Shown here in pieces: positions 52,457 through 61,492 of a DNA stretch of 64,000 bases. The position numbers were made by a program, and so were the translations under genes. The notes below the pieces were generated by a model, which did no database searches, was not told the DNA's origin, and was given only the letters and a program-made list of their open reading frames with translations. Position 1 is the stretch's first letter, and every line of letters starts with the position of its first letter. Origin of the DNA: UBA6623 sp965226435 (GTDB lineage: Bacteria > Acidobacteriota > Terriglobia > Bryobacterales > UBA6623); assembly GCA_965226435.1 (NCBI GenBank), contig CBDDCY010000010.1:124001-188000 (forward strand), in the 5' to 3' direction.

Positions 52457-52498
52457 TCCCGGCGCGGGGTGCCATAGCCAGCAACCGCGGGAGAAATC

Positions 52499-53350
52499 AT
52501 GAAAATCGGAATTAATCTCTTACTGTGGACCGACCATCCCACCGCCGAACACGCCGGGTTGGTCGAAAAGATCCAGAACTGGGGATACGACGGGGTCGAA
52601 TATCCGGTGATCGCGATGAGCCCGCAAGAGATCCGCGATTCCGCCAAGATTCTCGACAACCTGGGACTCGGACGCACGACGCTGCTCGCCTACGGGGCCG
52701 ACCAAGCTGATCCGCTCAGCGCGGATCCAAAAATGCGGCGGGCCGCCGTCGATCTAATCAAGACCAGCATCGACAAAACCCGCGATCTGGGCGCCCGCGT
52801 CCTGGTGGGGCCATTCCAAGCCGGTTTGGGACGCTTTACCGGGGCCGGTCCCACGGGGGACGAATGGAAGCGCGGCGTCGAGGTGATTCGCGAAGCCGGA
52901 GAGCACGCCGCCACGATGCACGTCGATCTGGCCGTCGAACCTTTGAATCGCTTCGAAATGTTTTTGATGAACACGGTCCGAGCAGCCGCCCGCTTCTGCC
53001 GTGACGTGGACCTCTCGAACGTCGGCATGCTGGCCGACACCCATCACTCCAACATCGAGGAACACCGCACCGGGCGGGCCTGGAGCGCCGTCGCCGAGCA
53101 CATTTCCCACGTCCATATTTCGGAAAACCATCGCGGCGTCCCCGGTCAGGGACAAGCCGTGCGACCCGAAGTATTCGAGAGTCTCCGCAAGTCAGGTTAC
53201 GACCGCTGGCTGACGATCGAGTCGTTCGGTCTGAAAGTTCCCGGCATTATTCAGCCTTTGCACCTGTGGCGTCCGTTTTTCGAAAAGGAAGAGGACGTCG
53301 CGGTGATGGGAATTCAGCATATTCGAGACGGCTGGAAAGCGGCCGGCTAG
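52499..53350 (+). CDS. Sugar phosphate isomerase/epimerase (xylose-isomerase-like TIM barrel)
   Basis: The 283-residue protein resembles D-tagatose/D-psicose 3-epimerases. Features are MKIGINLLLWTDHPTAEHAGLVEKIQNWGYDGVEYPV at the start, a metal-binding glutamate in DLAVEPLNRFEMFLMNT, an aspartate-histidine in MLADTHHSNIEEH, HVHISENHRGVPGQGQ, and a terminal glutamate in WLTIESFG. All four expected metal ligands seem present. The substrate is not predictable from sequence alone. A GGGAGAA ribosome site precedes the ATG. It adjoins decayed genes and may once have belonged with the enolase-superfamily gene in sugar-acid use. Confidence 0.87.
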   Translation: MKIGINLLLWTDHPTAEHAGLVEKIQNWGYDGVEYPVIAMSPQEIRDSAKILDNLGLGRTTLLAYGADQADPLSADPKMRRAAVDLIKTSIDKTRDLGARVLVGPFQAGLGRFTGAGPTGDEWKRGVEVIREAGEHAATMHVDLAVEPLNRFEMFLMNTVRAAARFCRDVDLSNVGMLADTHHSNIEEHRTGRAWSAVAEHISHVHISENHRGVPGQGQAVRPEVFESLRKSGYDRWLTIESFGLKVPGIIQPLHLWRPFFEKEEDVAVMGIQHIRDGWKAAG

Positions 53351-53399
53351 GCCATAAGAAGCCGCCGACCACAGCCCGCATGAGCCATCTAAACAGAGG

Positions 53400-53897
53400 C
53401 AGGGACGACAGTCCACGCTTCCTACTTGCGAATGCGCGGAGAGCTGGTAGGCGGTGAATTCCGGTTCCATCACATGGCACGTCTGCCCGCAAAACGACGC
53501 GCTATCCATGTAGTCAACCGCTGTGTAGGATAAGGTGTCCACCAATGATGATGTTCGCGATTGTCGCCGCGCTGACGAACGAAACCATCTGCCGAAAAGC
53601 TGGATTGGCCCAATTAACCTCGATAAATTCTTCAGAGTACGTACCGCGGCGGCGATACTTTCTCCGGCGCAGGCCGACGCCGAGGGGAATCAGGATCAAG
53701 CCCGCCACAAAAAGAATGGGCAGAACCAGATAGAACAAGATGCCCAGGTACGGATGCCCCACCCGCGCCCCGGTGTGGATCGGAAGAATAAACAGCCACG
53801 CCACGCCGCCCGTCGTCGTCAGTAATACGCCGAGGAAGCTGAAAGGGTTATTCGACAGATAGACCAGAGGCCGCAACTGCTCCGATAAATTATGCAT
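53400..53897 (-). pseudogene. Broken NapC/NirT-like cytochrome c
   Basis: The N-terminal membrane part is clear (PFSFLGVLLTTTGGVAWLFILP, YLVLPILFVAGLILIPLGV, EVNWANPAFRQMVSFVSAATIANIIIGG). A frameshift near 53535-53545 then moves to SYTAVDYMDSASFCGQTCHVMEPEFTAYQLSAHSQVGSVDC, the first heme site of this family (CxxxCH). Similarity stops there, about 53,405; the remaining heme sites and most of the periplasmic domain are absent. It is therefore truncated as well as frameshifted. Working versions pass electrons from quinol to periplasmic partners. Confidence 0.75.
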
Positions 53898-54080
53898 TTC
53901 GGAATGACGTTGGCGACCGCTGCGCCCTCACGCAATTCTACCTCCCGAGCCCGGGAGTCGGCGGGATCCAGCGAAGACCAATTTGATGTTGCCCTGAAGA
54001 AAAACCAACGGGCAGGCGATCGATAAACGGCGAGTTGGACGCAACGAGTCCTCGAACTCGCCCGTTTCGGGAAAGTGCCG

Positions 54081-54554
54081 CTACGCTTCCATCATGCGAA
54101 CGAGGGTAATCAAGAAGGGGCCGCGGTCGGAATCAAAGCGCAATCGCAGCGTCTCATTGCCGCCGCACACTTTGAGGGTGAAACTCTTGCCCTCTACAAC
54201 GGAGTGGGCGGAAAGCTGGGTTCCTCTGGGGAAGAGAGACTTGAGGTTTCCCGCGATCATATTCGTGATTTCCCCGATCGCATCGCGGACATCGTCGTTG
54301 ACTTCGTCGGGGGGATTGATGCCCACCAACCCGGCCGCGAAGGCGGCGGCCTCGGAGGGACCGCATCCGAGCAACAGAGCCCCCTTCCAGGGACCGGCGA
54401 AGTGGATGCAGCCTACTACGGGATGATCGCCGGGGCCGGGAGTTTCGTCCTCCAGCAGTCGTGCGTCGATGTGAAGCATCGTGGAAAAGATTTCCCGCAC
54501 GACATCCGACGTCGCTTGTTTATGAATTTCCAATTCCGTTCGGGTCTCAATCAT
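54081..54554 (-). CDS. cheX: CheX-type CheY-P phosphatase
   Basis: The 157-residue protein has the single CheX catalytic helix VRDAIGEITNMIAGNLKSLF, with E95 and N98 placed as in known CheX enzymes, which remove phosphate from CheY-P. The preceding strands (GCIHFAGPWKGALLLGCG) fit the CheC/CheX/FliY fold. It is the last gene of the cheY-cheB-cheR operon and starts 60 bases after cheR. It would end the signal of the CheY encoded at the operon's front; the long FliN may add a second phosphatase at the motor. Confidence 0.88.
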   Translation of the reverse strand: MIETRTELEIHKQATSDVVREIFSTMLHIDARLLEDETPGPGDHPVVGCIHFAGPWKGALLLGCGPSEAAAFAAGLVGINPPDEVNDDVRDAIGEITNMIAGNLKSLFPRGTQLSAHSVVEGKSFTLKVCGGNETLRLRFDSDRGPFLITLVRMMEA

Positions 54555-54614
54555 CGCTGGCTCCCTCTTGTACGCTGCTTTTCGTCTCGTGCTCGCGCGC
54601 GGTCATTGACACAC

Positions 54615-55466
54615 TCACGGCTCGGGCTTTTGGTACAAGATGGCTCGATCCACCTTGCGCCGACCGAACGTGTCGTCCACGTTGAGAGTGGTCTCGCTCG
54701 ATCCCAGGATCAGGTATCCGCCGGGCTGCATTATGTGCTTGATTTGGCCCAAAATCCGGCGTTTCGTTTCGACATCGAAATAGATCAGAACGTTGCGGCA
54801 AAAGACGATGTCAAAGTGGCCCAAGTGAAGAGGATTGTCCTTGAGGTTAAACTTGCGCCACTTCACCATGGCCCGTAGCTCCGGCTTGATCTGCCACTCC
54901 AGGTTCTGCCGGGTGAAGTACTTCACGAGATATTTCGCCGGCAGCCCGCGGTTAACCTCCAATTGAAGATATTTCCCTTCCGCGGATTTCGCCAACATCT
55001 CTTCGGAGAGGTCGGTCCCCAGGATCTCGAGTTCCCGGGCGTGAAAACCCATCTCCAGCCACAACATCGCGATGCTGTAGGCTTCTTGGCCCGACGAGCA
55101 AGCGGCCGACCAGATCCGCAACGGGCGCTTAAAGCCGAGCGCTTCCCGGAACTCGGGGATCAGGGTGGTTCGCAAGGCATCGAACGGCGAAACGTCTCGA
55201 AAGAAGAGAGTTTCGTTCGTGGTCATCGCCTCGACAACCTTGTTTCGGACACGGTGCCCGTTCGTCGCGCGAATCAAGTTGCACAGAGCGTCGAGCGACG
55301 TAGCGCCTTCACTCTTGGCGACCGGCAGCAAGCGCGCTTCCACGAGGTAGCTTTTCGAATCGTCCAACACGATGCCCGAGTCCCGATAGACGGTCTGGCA
55401 TAGGAATCGATAGTTGTCGGCGGTGATTTTTTGGACTTCCGATTCGGAATGACTAGTTAGAGGCAT
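54615..55466 (-). CDS. cheR: Chemotaxis methyltransferase CheR
   Basis: CheR methylates receptor glutamates using S-adenosylmethionine. The N-terminal helical domain (ITADNYRFLCQTVYRDSGIVLDDSKSYLVEARL) is followed by the NETLFFRD motif, the SAM-binding IWSAACSSGQEAYSIAM, GTDLSEEML and FCRNVLIYFDVETKRRIL. The end GSSETTL is also typical. Length 283 residues, complete. It begins 7 bases after cheB. No receptor (MCP) gene lies in the window, so its substrates are encoded elsewhere. Confidence 0.97.
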   Translation of the reverse strand: MPLTSHSESEVQKITADNYRFLCQTVYRDSGIVLDDSKSYLVEARLLPVAKSEGATSLDALCNLIRATNGHRVRNKVVEAMTTNETLFFRDVSPFDALRTTLIPEFREALGFKRPLRIWSAACSSGQEAYSIAMLWLEMGFHARELEILGTDLSEEMLAKSAEGKYLQLEVNRGLPAKYLVKYFTRQNLEWQIKPELRAMVKWRKFNLKDNPLHLGHFDIVFCRNVLIYFDVETKRRILGQIKHIMQPGGYLILGSSETTLNVDDTFGRRKVDRAILYQKPEP

Positions 55467-55473
55467 AACGACC

Positions 55474-56559
55474 TTAGACTCTCTTCAGGATCTCGGAGGC
55501 AACTTGGTCTAGGGGTGCAATCACATCCGCTAAACCCGCCTCGGCGACGAAGCCGGGCATACCCCACACCACGCTGGATGGTTTGTCTTGAACGATCACC
55601 GACGCCCCCTTGGCCTTGAGGTGCTTGACGCCGTTGAATCCGTCTTGTCCCATTCCCGTCAGAACCACCGCCAACGCTTGGCGGCCGTAGATCTCCGCCG
55701 CCGTATCAAAGAGCCGATCCACGGCGGGGCGGCAGGAGTTAACCGGAGGCGAATCTTCCAGATTGGCCGTCACGAAACCATTCTGTTTTCGCAGCACGAG
55801 ATGAGAACCGCCGGGCGCGACAAGAGCCTTGCCGGGTTCCAGCTTCACGCCGTCAGCCGCCTCGGTAACCGATATCGGACTGCCGCCGTCAAGCCGTTCG
55901 GCCAGCAGGCGCGTGAAGATCGGCGGCATGTGTTGCACCACGACAACGGGGCAAGCCAAGTCTCGAGGAAACGACGGAAAGACCTCGGCGAGAGCATTGG
56001 GGCCGCCGGTCGAAACGCCGATCAGAACGATTTCCTTTCGCCCTCCGGAGGCAATCGGTTTGTAGGGCGGCGGGGACGGCGGGGGCGCTTTCGGCCGCAC
56101 CCCTCCCGGCGGCGATCCAAATCGAAAAAACTGCCGAATCTTGGGAGCCAGTTCTTCGCGTAACCGCCCCAGCGAATTACCGATCGACCCCCCACCGGCG
56201 CCCTTGGTCATGTAATCGTTCGCCCCGAGCGTAAGCGCCTCCAACGTGTGAGCGGCTCCGCGCTCGGTCAACGTCGAGAACATGATGACGACCAATCCCG
56301 GATATTGTCGTCGGATGCGCCGCAATGCCTCGATCCCATCCATCTTTGGCATTTCGATGTCGAGCGTAATCACGTCGGGTTTCAGCTGGGGAATCTTCGC
56401 CAACGCCAACTCACCGTTCGCGGCCACGCCCACTACGTCCAGGTCGTCCTCTTCGGAAAGAGCCTGTGTGATCAGCCGCCGTATCACGACGGAATCATCC
56501 ACGACGAGTACGCGAATATTTCGGCCAGCGAGGATCTCTTGGGTAGGGCGAATAGGCAT
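55474..56559 (-). CDS. cheB: Chemotaxis methylesterase/glutaminase CheB
   Basis: The receiver domain (residues 12-130) has the acidic pair VDDS and phosphoacceptor in TLDIEMPKMDG. After a proline-rich linker, the esterase domain shows the catalytic triad: serine in IGVSTGGPNA, histidine in VVVVQHMPPIFT, and aspartate in LTGMGQDGFNG. CheB removes methyl groups from receptors when phosphorylated. Length 361 residues, normal. It lies 46 bases after cheY and just before cheR, giving an adaptation module whose kinase CheA is elsewhere. Confidence 0.97.
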   Translation of the reverse strand: MPIRPTQEILAGRNIRVLVVDDSVVIRRLITQALSEEDDLDVVGVAANGELALAKIPQLKPDVITLDIEMPKMDGIEALRRIRRQYPGLVVIMFSTLTERGAAHTLEALTLGANDYMTKGAGGGSIGNSLGRLREELAPKIRQFFRFGSPPGGVRPKAPPPSPPPYKPIASGGRKEIVLIGVSTGGPNALAEVFPSFPRDLACPVVVVQHMPPIFTRLLAERLDGGSPISVTEAADGVKLEPGKALVAPGGSHLVLRKQNGFVTANLEDSPPVNSCRPAVDRLFDTAAEIYGRQALAVVLTGMGQDGFNGVKHLKAKGASVIVQDKPSSVVWGMPGFVAEAGLADVIAPLDQVASEILKRV

Positions 56560-56605
56560 TACAGAATCTCGCCGGCGTCGTTCCGACGCGGTTTCAAGAC
56601 CCCCG

Positions 56606-56980
56606 TCAGTTCAAGATTCCAAGGATGCGGAGTTTGTCTTCGATAATCTCTTTCGTAAACGGCTTCATGACGTACTCGTTCGCGCTGGCGTCGAGCGCCT
56701 TACTCATCTGGTCCACCGAAGTTTCCGTCGTGACCATCACCACCATCGAAGCCGAAAAGCGTTCATCGCGGCGGACTTCGGTGACGAAATCGAGCCCGTT
56801 CATACGCGGCATGTTCCAATCCACCAGCATGAGCTGAACCGGTGGACCTATCTCATTAAGTCTCTGGAGCGCCTCGGCTCCGTCGGAAGCCTCGCTCACT
56901 TCAAAGCCTAACTCCCGCACGGTTTGGCCTAGGATTCGTCGAATCGCTCGCGAATCGTCAATAACGATGGCCTTTTCCAT
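56606..56980 (-). CDS. cheY: Chemotaxis response regulator CheY
   Basis: A single-domain receiver of 124 residues. Visible are the acidic pair IDDSRAIRRIL, the phosphoacceptor in LVDWNMPRMNGLDF, the switch threonine in VTTETS and the lysine in VMKPFTKEII. CheY-P binds FliM to alter flagellar rotation. It is the first gene of the cheY-cheB-cheR-cheX operon. A sigma-28-like promoter sits about 125 bases upstream, with a possible 41-residue frame between it and the cheY start. Confidence 0.95.
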   Translation of the reverse strand: MEKAIVIDDSRAIRRILGQTVRELGFEVSEASDGAEALQRLNEIGPPVQLMLVDWNMPRMNGLDFVTEVRRDERFSASMVVMVTTETSVDQMSKALDASANEYVMKPFTKEIIEDKLRILGILN

Positions 56981-56983
56981 TGG

Positions 56984-57109
56984 TCACGCTCTCCCTTCAG
57001 CGGGCTCCTTTAGGGCACTTGCTTCCCGACTTGCGGAGACGCGAGCCGCGGAAAGCAGCGAGCCTTCGTTAGATTCACCCATCCAGCGAATCAGCCCTAC
57101 TGCTTTCAT
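56984..57109 (-). CDS. Possible 41-residue small protein upstream of cheY
   Basis: An ATG at 57109 opens MKAVGLIRWMGESNEG and closes with TGA four bases before the cheY start. It sits right behind the sigma-28-like -10 box, so if the promoter is real the frame would have almost no leader. No family is recognised. It could be a leader peptide or chance. Confidence 0.25.
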   Translation of the reverse strand: MKAVGLIRWMGESNEGSLLSAARVSASREASALKEPAEGRA

Positions 57110-57132
57110 CGACTGCCTTACGCTGGGCTTTA
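57106..57132 (-). promoter_or_regulatory. Sigma-28 (FliA)-like promoter upstream of cheY
   Basis: Read on the minus strand, TAAA (57132-57129) is followed after exactly 15 bases by GTCGATGA (57113-57106). The sigma-28 consensus is TAAA-N15-GCCGATAA; six of eight -10 bases match and the spacing is exact. The position and the fliA gene in this window make it a plausible start of the chemotaxis operon. Confidence 0.55.
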
Positions 57133-57317
57133 ACCCAAAAAAGTCGATCGAAGAGAGACGACAAGCCCCCCGTTGAGGTTTGAAGCGGACAATCCAAAGG
57201 GCGGAGGCCCGCCTACCGCCGATCAGTACCGTGAGATATGGGATTTCGATGACCCCGCGGACCCGGTTCCCACACGGGGTTTTTGAGGTTGTTGTTTCGA
57301 GGTCGCCCGCTTGGCGA
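57133..57317. other. Rest of the 337-base gap between cheY and the TIGR03437/BNR gene
   Basis: Gap between the start of cheY (56980) and the end of the next minus-strand gene (57318). Apart from the promoter and small frame listed separately, I see nothing coding. Stretch CCGCGGACCCGGTTCCCACACGGGGTTTTT near 57,250-57,285 ends in a T run but pairs poorly. Confidence 0.4.
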
Positions 57318-59348
57318 TTACGGCTCGGTGTAGATCCGAACCCGGTTTCCTGTCGTGCCCCCGGCTTCGAGAAGAAGCTCTCCGGTGCCCGACGTTAAGA
57401 TGCTCGGCATCTCCGCATCCACCAGGTAGGTCCCGATGTAGCCCGGCGCGAGAGTTGAAGAGAACACTCGCAATGACATGCCGTTGAGATAGACCTTGAC
57501 GGCCTCCGCGGTTTGCGGAGGATCCTCGCGCGGCGCCGGCACGCCGGTCGGCCATTCCGGCCTCACCGCGCCCAACCCGGTCGCCAAGATCAAGATGCGG
57601 CCCCCGGCCACGGCGGGATACGCCGGACTTAAAAGCTGCCCGGTTCCGGCGTCGAGTACCAGCGGGCTCCCTTGATCCACGAAAATCGCCGGCGACACTC
57701 CGGCCAACCGGAAGCCCATCTCGCGCGTTCCCGACCCGGTGGTCAGCTGAAGCGACAAGGCTTCCCCTTTGACGCCGTAGGGAACCTGTATCCGCGTCTC
57801 CACGCCGTCCGAGAACAGCACCGGGACGGTGACGCCTTCGACGCCCGCGCGCTCGAGTCCTTCGCCCAGAATCGTCAGCAGCCCGCCGGGCGCGGCGGCC
57901 CGCTCGGTCAGGTCGGCGGCATTCAAGACACGCAGGGCGTCGGATACCGCGGGCGCCCGCACACTATAAACCCCGTATCCGTCGACCAGCGCATAGAGCC
58001 TCCCGGCGACGTTGTCGAGCAGAACGTCCGTCGCCGCGGCCAGCAACTCACCCGCGGATTGCCATGTGGTCGCCGGACCCGGGCTTGTTAGATCCGCTCC
58101 GGTGTAGAAGACTCCGGCGTCTCCGGCCACGTAGAGGGCTCCCGTCACTTCATCGGCCGCCAAGGCGAAGAGCCGGCCCTCGGGTAAGTCCGCCGTCAGA
58201 TCGTCCCAGAAAGCACCGCCGTTGGTGGTGCGCAAGACCTGTCCCCCCGTATCGCCGTTGAAGACCACCAGGGCCGAGCCCGGCTGATCGGGGTGAGCGA
58301 ACAGAGCGGTCACTGTCCCCGCCGGCGGCAATCCGGTCGTCGATCGGCGCCACCTCAGCCCACCGCCTTCCGAGATCCAAAGGCGCCCGTCCGAGGTTCC
58401 CAGGTAAAGCGTCTCTCCGGCTCCGCCACTCCCGAAAGCGCTGATGTAGTGCTCGGCGGGGTCGCTGCAATCTTGCGTCGCGCAAGCCGTCAAATCGCCG
58501 CTTACCGGGATGCCCGCCATCCACACGCGATGGCTGACCATGAGACCGTCGGGCGTCTGAAGCGAGAATGGCGCCGCGCGAAGGCGGTCTTCGGCGGGCA
58601 AGCGGGCCAGACGAGCGGCGGCAAAGCTGTCGCCTCCCTGAAGTGCCTCGCGCCAGGCCGCGCCGTCGAGTCCGGTGGTCTCGAGTTCCCCGAATCCCTT
58701 CGCATACAACCCCAGAAACCGATCCGACGCCGGCGGATGCAGCAATTTACTCGCCGGGAAATTCGGCAGGCCGCGATTCAGACTTGCCCATGTCAATCCG
58801 TTGTCGGCCGATTTCCAGACACCCACGGAGTTGCCCACAACCAGGGTGTCGGGCGCGGTCGGCGAAAAGGCCACCGACGACTGCCCGGGACCGATGATCG
58901 ATCCCAACTCATCCCCGCTCAAGTTGACCCACGTCTCTCCTTCGTCCGTCGAACGGTAGAGGTTGAAGCCCAGGGCAAAGCGTTCCGTCCCCCGGAAGGG
59001 GTGCTGAATCACCAAGGCTGTCGGGTCGTCGGCGGGTGGCGGCGCGGCGGGATCGAAAACCGGCCGTCGCGCAAACGGATCGAGCGAATCCAGGCCGGCC
59101 GTGAACGGCGCCCAACTCGCGCCCTCATCCGACGTCCGCCAGATGCGCCCCGCCGCGGTTCGCACGTAAAGAACAGCGCCATCAAGCGAAAAAGCTGTCT
59201 CGGCAACCGGCCCGCCGGCCATCCCGGCCAGCCCCACATCAATCGCCGCCGAGCCGACTCGCGACCAGCGCGGAGCGGCTTGCGCGGACAGCGCGCCGAG
59301 GGCCAACGCCGCCGCGATCAAGCTCGTAACCGGAAGTCCAGCACGCAT
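57318..59348 (-). CDS. Secreted BNR/sialidase-type propeller protein with TIGR03437 domain
   Basis: A signal peptide (VTSLIAAALALGALSAQA) is followed by repeats with Asp-box-like sequences SxDxGxxW: TSDEGASWAPF, STDEGETWVNL, SADNGLTWASL and TTNGGAFWDDL. These suggest a beta-propeller of the VPS10/photosystem assembly type over residues 30-440. The C-terminal 230 residues are a TIGR03437 domain (LTILGEGLERAGVEGVTVPVLF, ILILATGLGAVRPEWPTG, YIGTYLVDAEMP). It is the third such protein in the window. Probably exported or surface-exposed; no enzyme activity can be inferred. Confidence 0.82.
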   Translation of the reverse strand: MRAGLPVTSLIAAALALGALSAQAAPRWSRVGSAAIDVGLAGMAGGPVAETAFSLDGAVLYVRTAAGRIWRTSDEGASWAPFTAGLDSLDPFARRPVFDPAAPPPADDPTALVIQHPFRGTERFALGFNLYRSTDEGETWVNLSGDELGSIIGPGQSSVAFSPTAPDTLVVGNSVGVWKSADNGLTWASLNRGLPNFPASKLLHPPASDRFLGLYAKGFGELETTGLDGAAWREALQGGDSFAAARLARLPAEDRLRAAPFSLQTPDGLMVSHRVWMAGIPVSGDLTACATQDCSDPAEHYISAFGSGGAGETLYLGTSDGRLWISEGGGLRWRRSTTGLPPAGTVTALFAHPDQPGSALVVFNGDTGGQVLRTTNGGAFWDDLTADLPEGRLFALAADEVTGALYVAGDAGVFYTGADLTSPGPATTWQSAGELLAAATDVLLDNVAGRLYALVDGYGVYSVRAPAVSDALRVLNAADLTERAAAPGGLLTILGEGLERAGVEGVTVPVLFSDGVETRIQVPYGVKGEALSLQLTTGSGTREMGFRLAGVSPAIFVDQGSPLVLDAGTGQLLSPAYPAVAGGRILILATGLGAVRPEWPTGVPAPREDPPQTAEAVKVYLNGMSLRVFSSTLAPGYIGTYLVDAEMPSILTSGTGELLLEAGGTTGNRVRIYTEP

Positions 59349-59550
59349 CGGTCAGGGAAATGCCGCTCGCCTACAACGCAAAACCCAACCGCCCGGCTTT
59401 GCGTTCGAAAATACTTGTGTCAAACTGACACAATAACATGTCTCTTCAGCCTAACTGAATCCGGCGGAAACCGTGCCCATCTTAGGTGAAATCGTTGATA
59501 ATCCTGAGGTAATCCGCGCGCCGGATAACGGTCGAAGACATGCAATCGGT

Positions 59551-60351
59551 ATGCCGGACATGGGGATAAAGTGTATACACGATGCACGGAGGGCCGCTTC
59601 GGCGGCCCTCGCCCTTTGGCTCTGTGTCCTTTTCATTGCCGCTCTGGGGCCCGGTATCCTATCGGCCCAAACCGGCGCCGCCCGAGTGATTGTCGCTGAC
59701 GGCGGCGTTTCCGTCATGCGCGAGGGTGTCGAGTGGGCGCTGTTCGCGGGCAACGAAGTCGCTGTCGGGGAGCTTGTCGTCACCGGTGAGGACGGCTTCG
59801 CGCACTTGGAAGTCGCCGACGGCAGCTCGTTCACCGTTTACCCCGACTCGCAGGTCGTCTTTCGCACTAATCCGGGCAGCTTCAAAGACCTTCTCGACTT
59901 GTTTCTGGGCCGCGTGAAGGTCCACATCCAAAAATTAAGCGGCGCGCCGAGCCGCGAGCGCATCTTTACGCCGACGGCGGTAATCTCGGTGCGGGGAACG
60001 GTCTTCGACGTAAGCGTCGACGAAAACGAGACGACCATCGTTACTGTCGACGAAGGATTGGTCGCCGTACAGCATCGTTTACTTCCGGGCAACGAACAAA
60101 TACCGCTCCAAGCCGGTCAGAGCCTGACGATTTACCGCGATACGCCGCTGGCGAAAGCCGGTGTCGACAAATCCCGCGCCGTCGCCATGGCCGAGGACAT
60201 CGCACGAAGCCTCGCCTACATCTGGAATCGCCTAGGCCGACGCGGCGGCACGGGCGGCGCCCCTCTCCCGGGCGACACAGCGGCCGGTGGTGGGCCACCC
60301 TTACCCGGAGACGCCCCGGCGCCCGAGCCGCCCCTGCCGCCGGAGGACTGA
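59551..60351 (+). CDS. FecR-domain protein, exported
   Basis: A hydrophobic leader (LALWLCVLFIAALGPGILSAQ) precedes a FecR domain: GVSVMREGVEWALFAGNEVAVGELVVTGEDGFAHLEVADGSSFTVYPDSQVVF, then FTPTAVISVRGTVFDVSVDENETTIVTVDEGLVAVQH. In iron regulation FecR is a membrane anti-sigma factor, but many FecR-domain proteins are simple exported beta-rich proteins; no sigma factor gene adjoins, so the latter is likelier. A proline/glycine-rich tail ends it. The start is unsure: ATG at 59551 is used, but the frame is open from a GTG at 59473. Confidence 0.8.
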   Translation: MPDMGIKCIHDARRAASAALALWLCVLFIAALGPGILSAQTGAARVIVADGGVSVMREGVEWALFAGNEVAVGELVVTGEDGFAHLEVADGSSFTVYPDSQVVFRTNPGSFKDLLDLFLGRVKVHIQKLSGAPSRERIFTPTAVISVRGTVFDVSVDENETTIVTVDEGLVAVQHRLLPGNEQIPLQAGQSLTIYRDTPLAKAGVDKSRAVAMAEDIARSLAYIWNRLGRRGGTGGAPLPGDTAAGGGPPLPGDAPAPEPPLPPED

Positions 60352-60440
60352 GCCACGGTCGCCTGCCTTCCCCCCTTCCCGACTCTATCAGCGCTCTTCT
60401 CAAGCGGTAGCCCGCCGCGTGAAGCGGATATAATCCAATC

Positions 60441-60899
60441 GTGCGCTGTTTTCCGCTGATCTGCTTCTTGTTGGCGCCGTTCGTGGGCGAAGCGCAGTTG
60501 AAAGAGCGCTCCGAACCGCTGCTGGAAGAAGACCTGGGCCTGGTCGACGAAGACGAAGACCAGCTTGTCGAAAAGCAGTACGTCTTCAATCCGATCCTAG
60601 CGAGGAAGGAATTTAAGGTCGGCAATTTCTATGCCAAGAAGGGGAGCCATCGAGCGGCCGCCGGGCGTTATTTGGAAGCAACGCACTGGGACCCAAATTT
60701 TTCCGAAGCCTACTGGAAGCTGGGGCGTTCGCGCGAAAAACTAAAACAAGCCGACGCCGCCCTCGAAGCCTATCGCAAATACCTCGACCTCGACCCGACC
60801 GGCAAATATGCCAAGACCGTGCGGAAACGTATGGCCGGCGTCGAGAGGTTGGCTCAGGCTCAGGCCCGCGACAATACGCCGACAAGCCAAGCTCGGTAG
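60441..60899 (+). CDS. Small exported TPR protein
   Basis: GTG start, a short signal peptide (LICFLLAPFVGEA), an acidic stretch (EEDLGLVDEDEDQLVEKQ) and two TPR-like repeats (VGNFYAKKGSHRAAAGRYLEATHWDPNFSEAYWKLGRSREKLKQADAALEAYRKYLDLDP). The repeat with ARKEFKVGNFYAKKGSHRAAAGRY recalls the start of the outer-membrane assembly lipoprotein BamD, but no lipobox cysteine is present. Length 152 residues. It follows the FecR gene by 89 bases and may share its transcript. Confidence 0.72.
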   Translation: MRCFPLICFLLAPFVGEAQLKERSEPLLEEDLGLVDEDEDQLVEKQYVFNPILARKEFKVGNFYAKKGSHRAAAGRYLEATHWDPNFSEAYWKLGRSREKLKQADAALEAYRKYLDLDPTGKYAKTVRKRMAGVERLAQAQARDNTPTSQAR

Positions 60900-61045
60900 G
60901 CGCTGTGAAAAAATGGGAGGTAGTCCACTTCGCACTATCGCCACTCTCTTTTTCGAATGGAACACATTCGGTCGGTCCTTGGGACAGTCCGCGATCTCTT
61001 GCAGCCGCGTAGACCCCGGACGGCATTCATGCTCTAGAATCCATC

Positions 61046-61492
61046 ATGCTGAAACATCAACTTATCCACCCCAAGATCAATGAAGTGCTCGGCCTCGCCG
61101 GCCACTACTCGACCGTGCTGATCGCCGACGGCAACTACCCGGCTTTCAACACGCGCGGGCCGCGCTCCGAACTGGTAAGCCTCAATCTGGCACCGGGTGT
61201 TGTGACCTGCACCGAGGTCCTTAAGGCCTTGCTAACGGCGATCCCCGTGCAGACAGCCAACACAATGCAATACCAGACCTCCGGGCCGTTCGCGCTAACC
61301 GAAGACCCGCCGGTATGGAACCAATTCCGAGCGGTCTTGAAGAACGCCGCCGTCGAGGTGGAACTCGACCCGATTGAGCAATTCGAGTTTTACAAGACGG
61401 TTGCGCGGCCCGAACATGTGTTGACGATCCAAACCGGCGATCAAGCACTCTACGCCAACTTGCTGCTGACCATCGGTGTGCGGACGTCATAA
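61046..61492 (+). CDS. RbsD/FucU-family sugar mutarotase or pyranase
   Basis: The 148-residue protein starts MLKHQLIHPKINEVLGLAGHYSTVLIADGNYP, the family signature with the catalytic histidine near the end of the first helix, and ends YANLLLTIGV. RbsD interconverts ribose pyranose forms and FucU the anomers of fucose. The sequence cannot decide between them. No sugar transporter or kinase adjoins. Its central region VLKALLTAIPVQTANTMQY fits the decamer-forming fold. Confidence 0.88.
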   Translation: MLKHQLIHPKINEVLGLAGHYSTVLIADGNYPAFNTRGPRSELVSLNLAPGVVTCTEVLKALLTAIPVQTANTMQYQTSGPFALTEDPPVWNQFRAVLKNAAVEVELDPIEQFEFYKTVARPEHVLTIQTGDQALYANLLLTIGVRTS

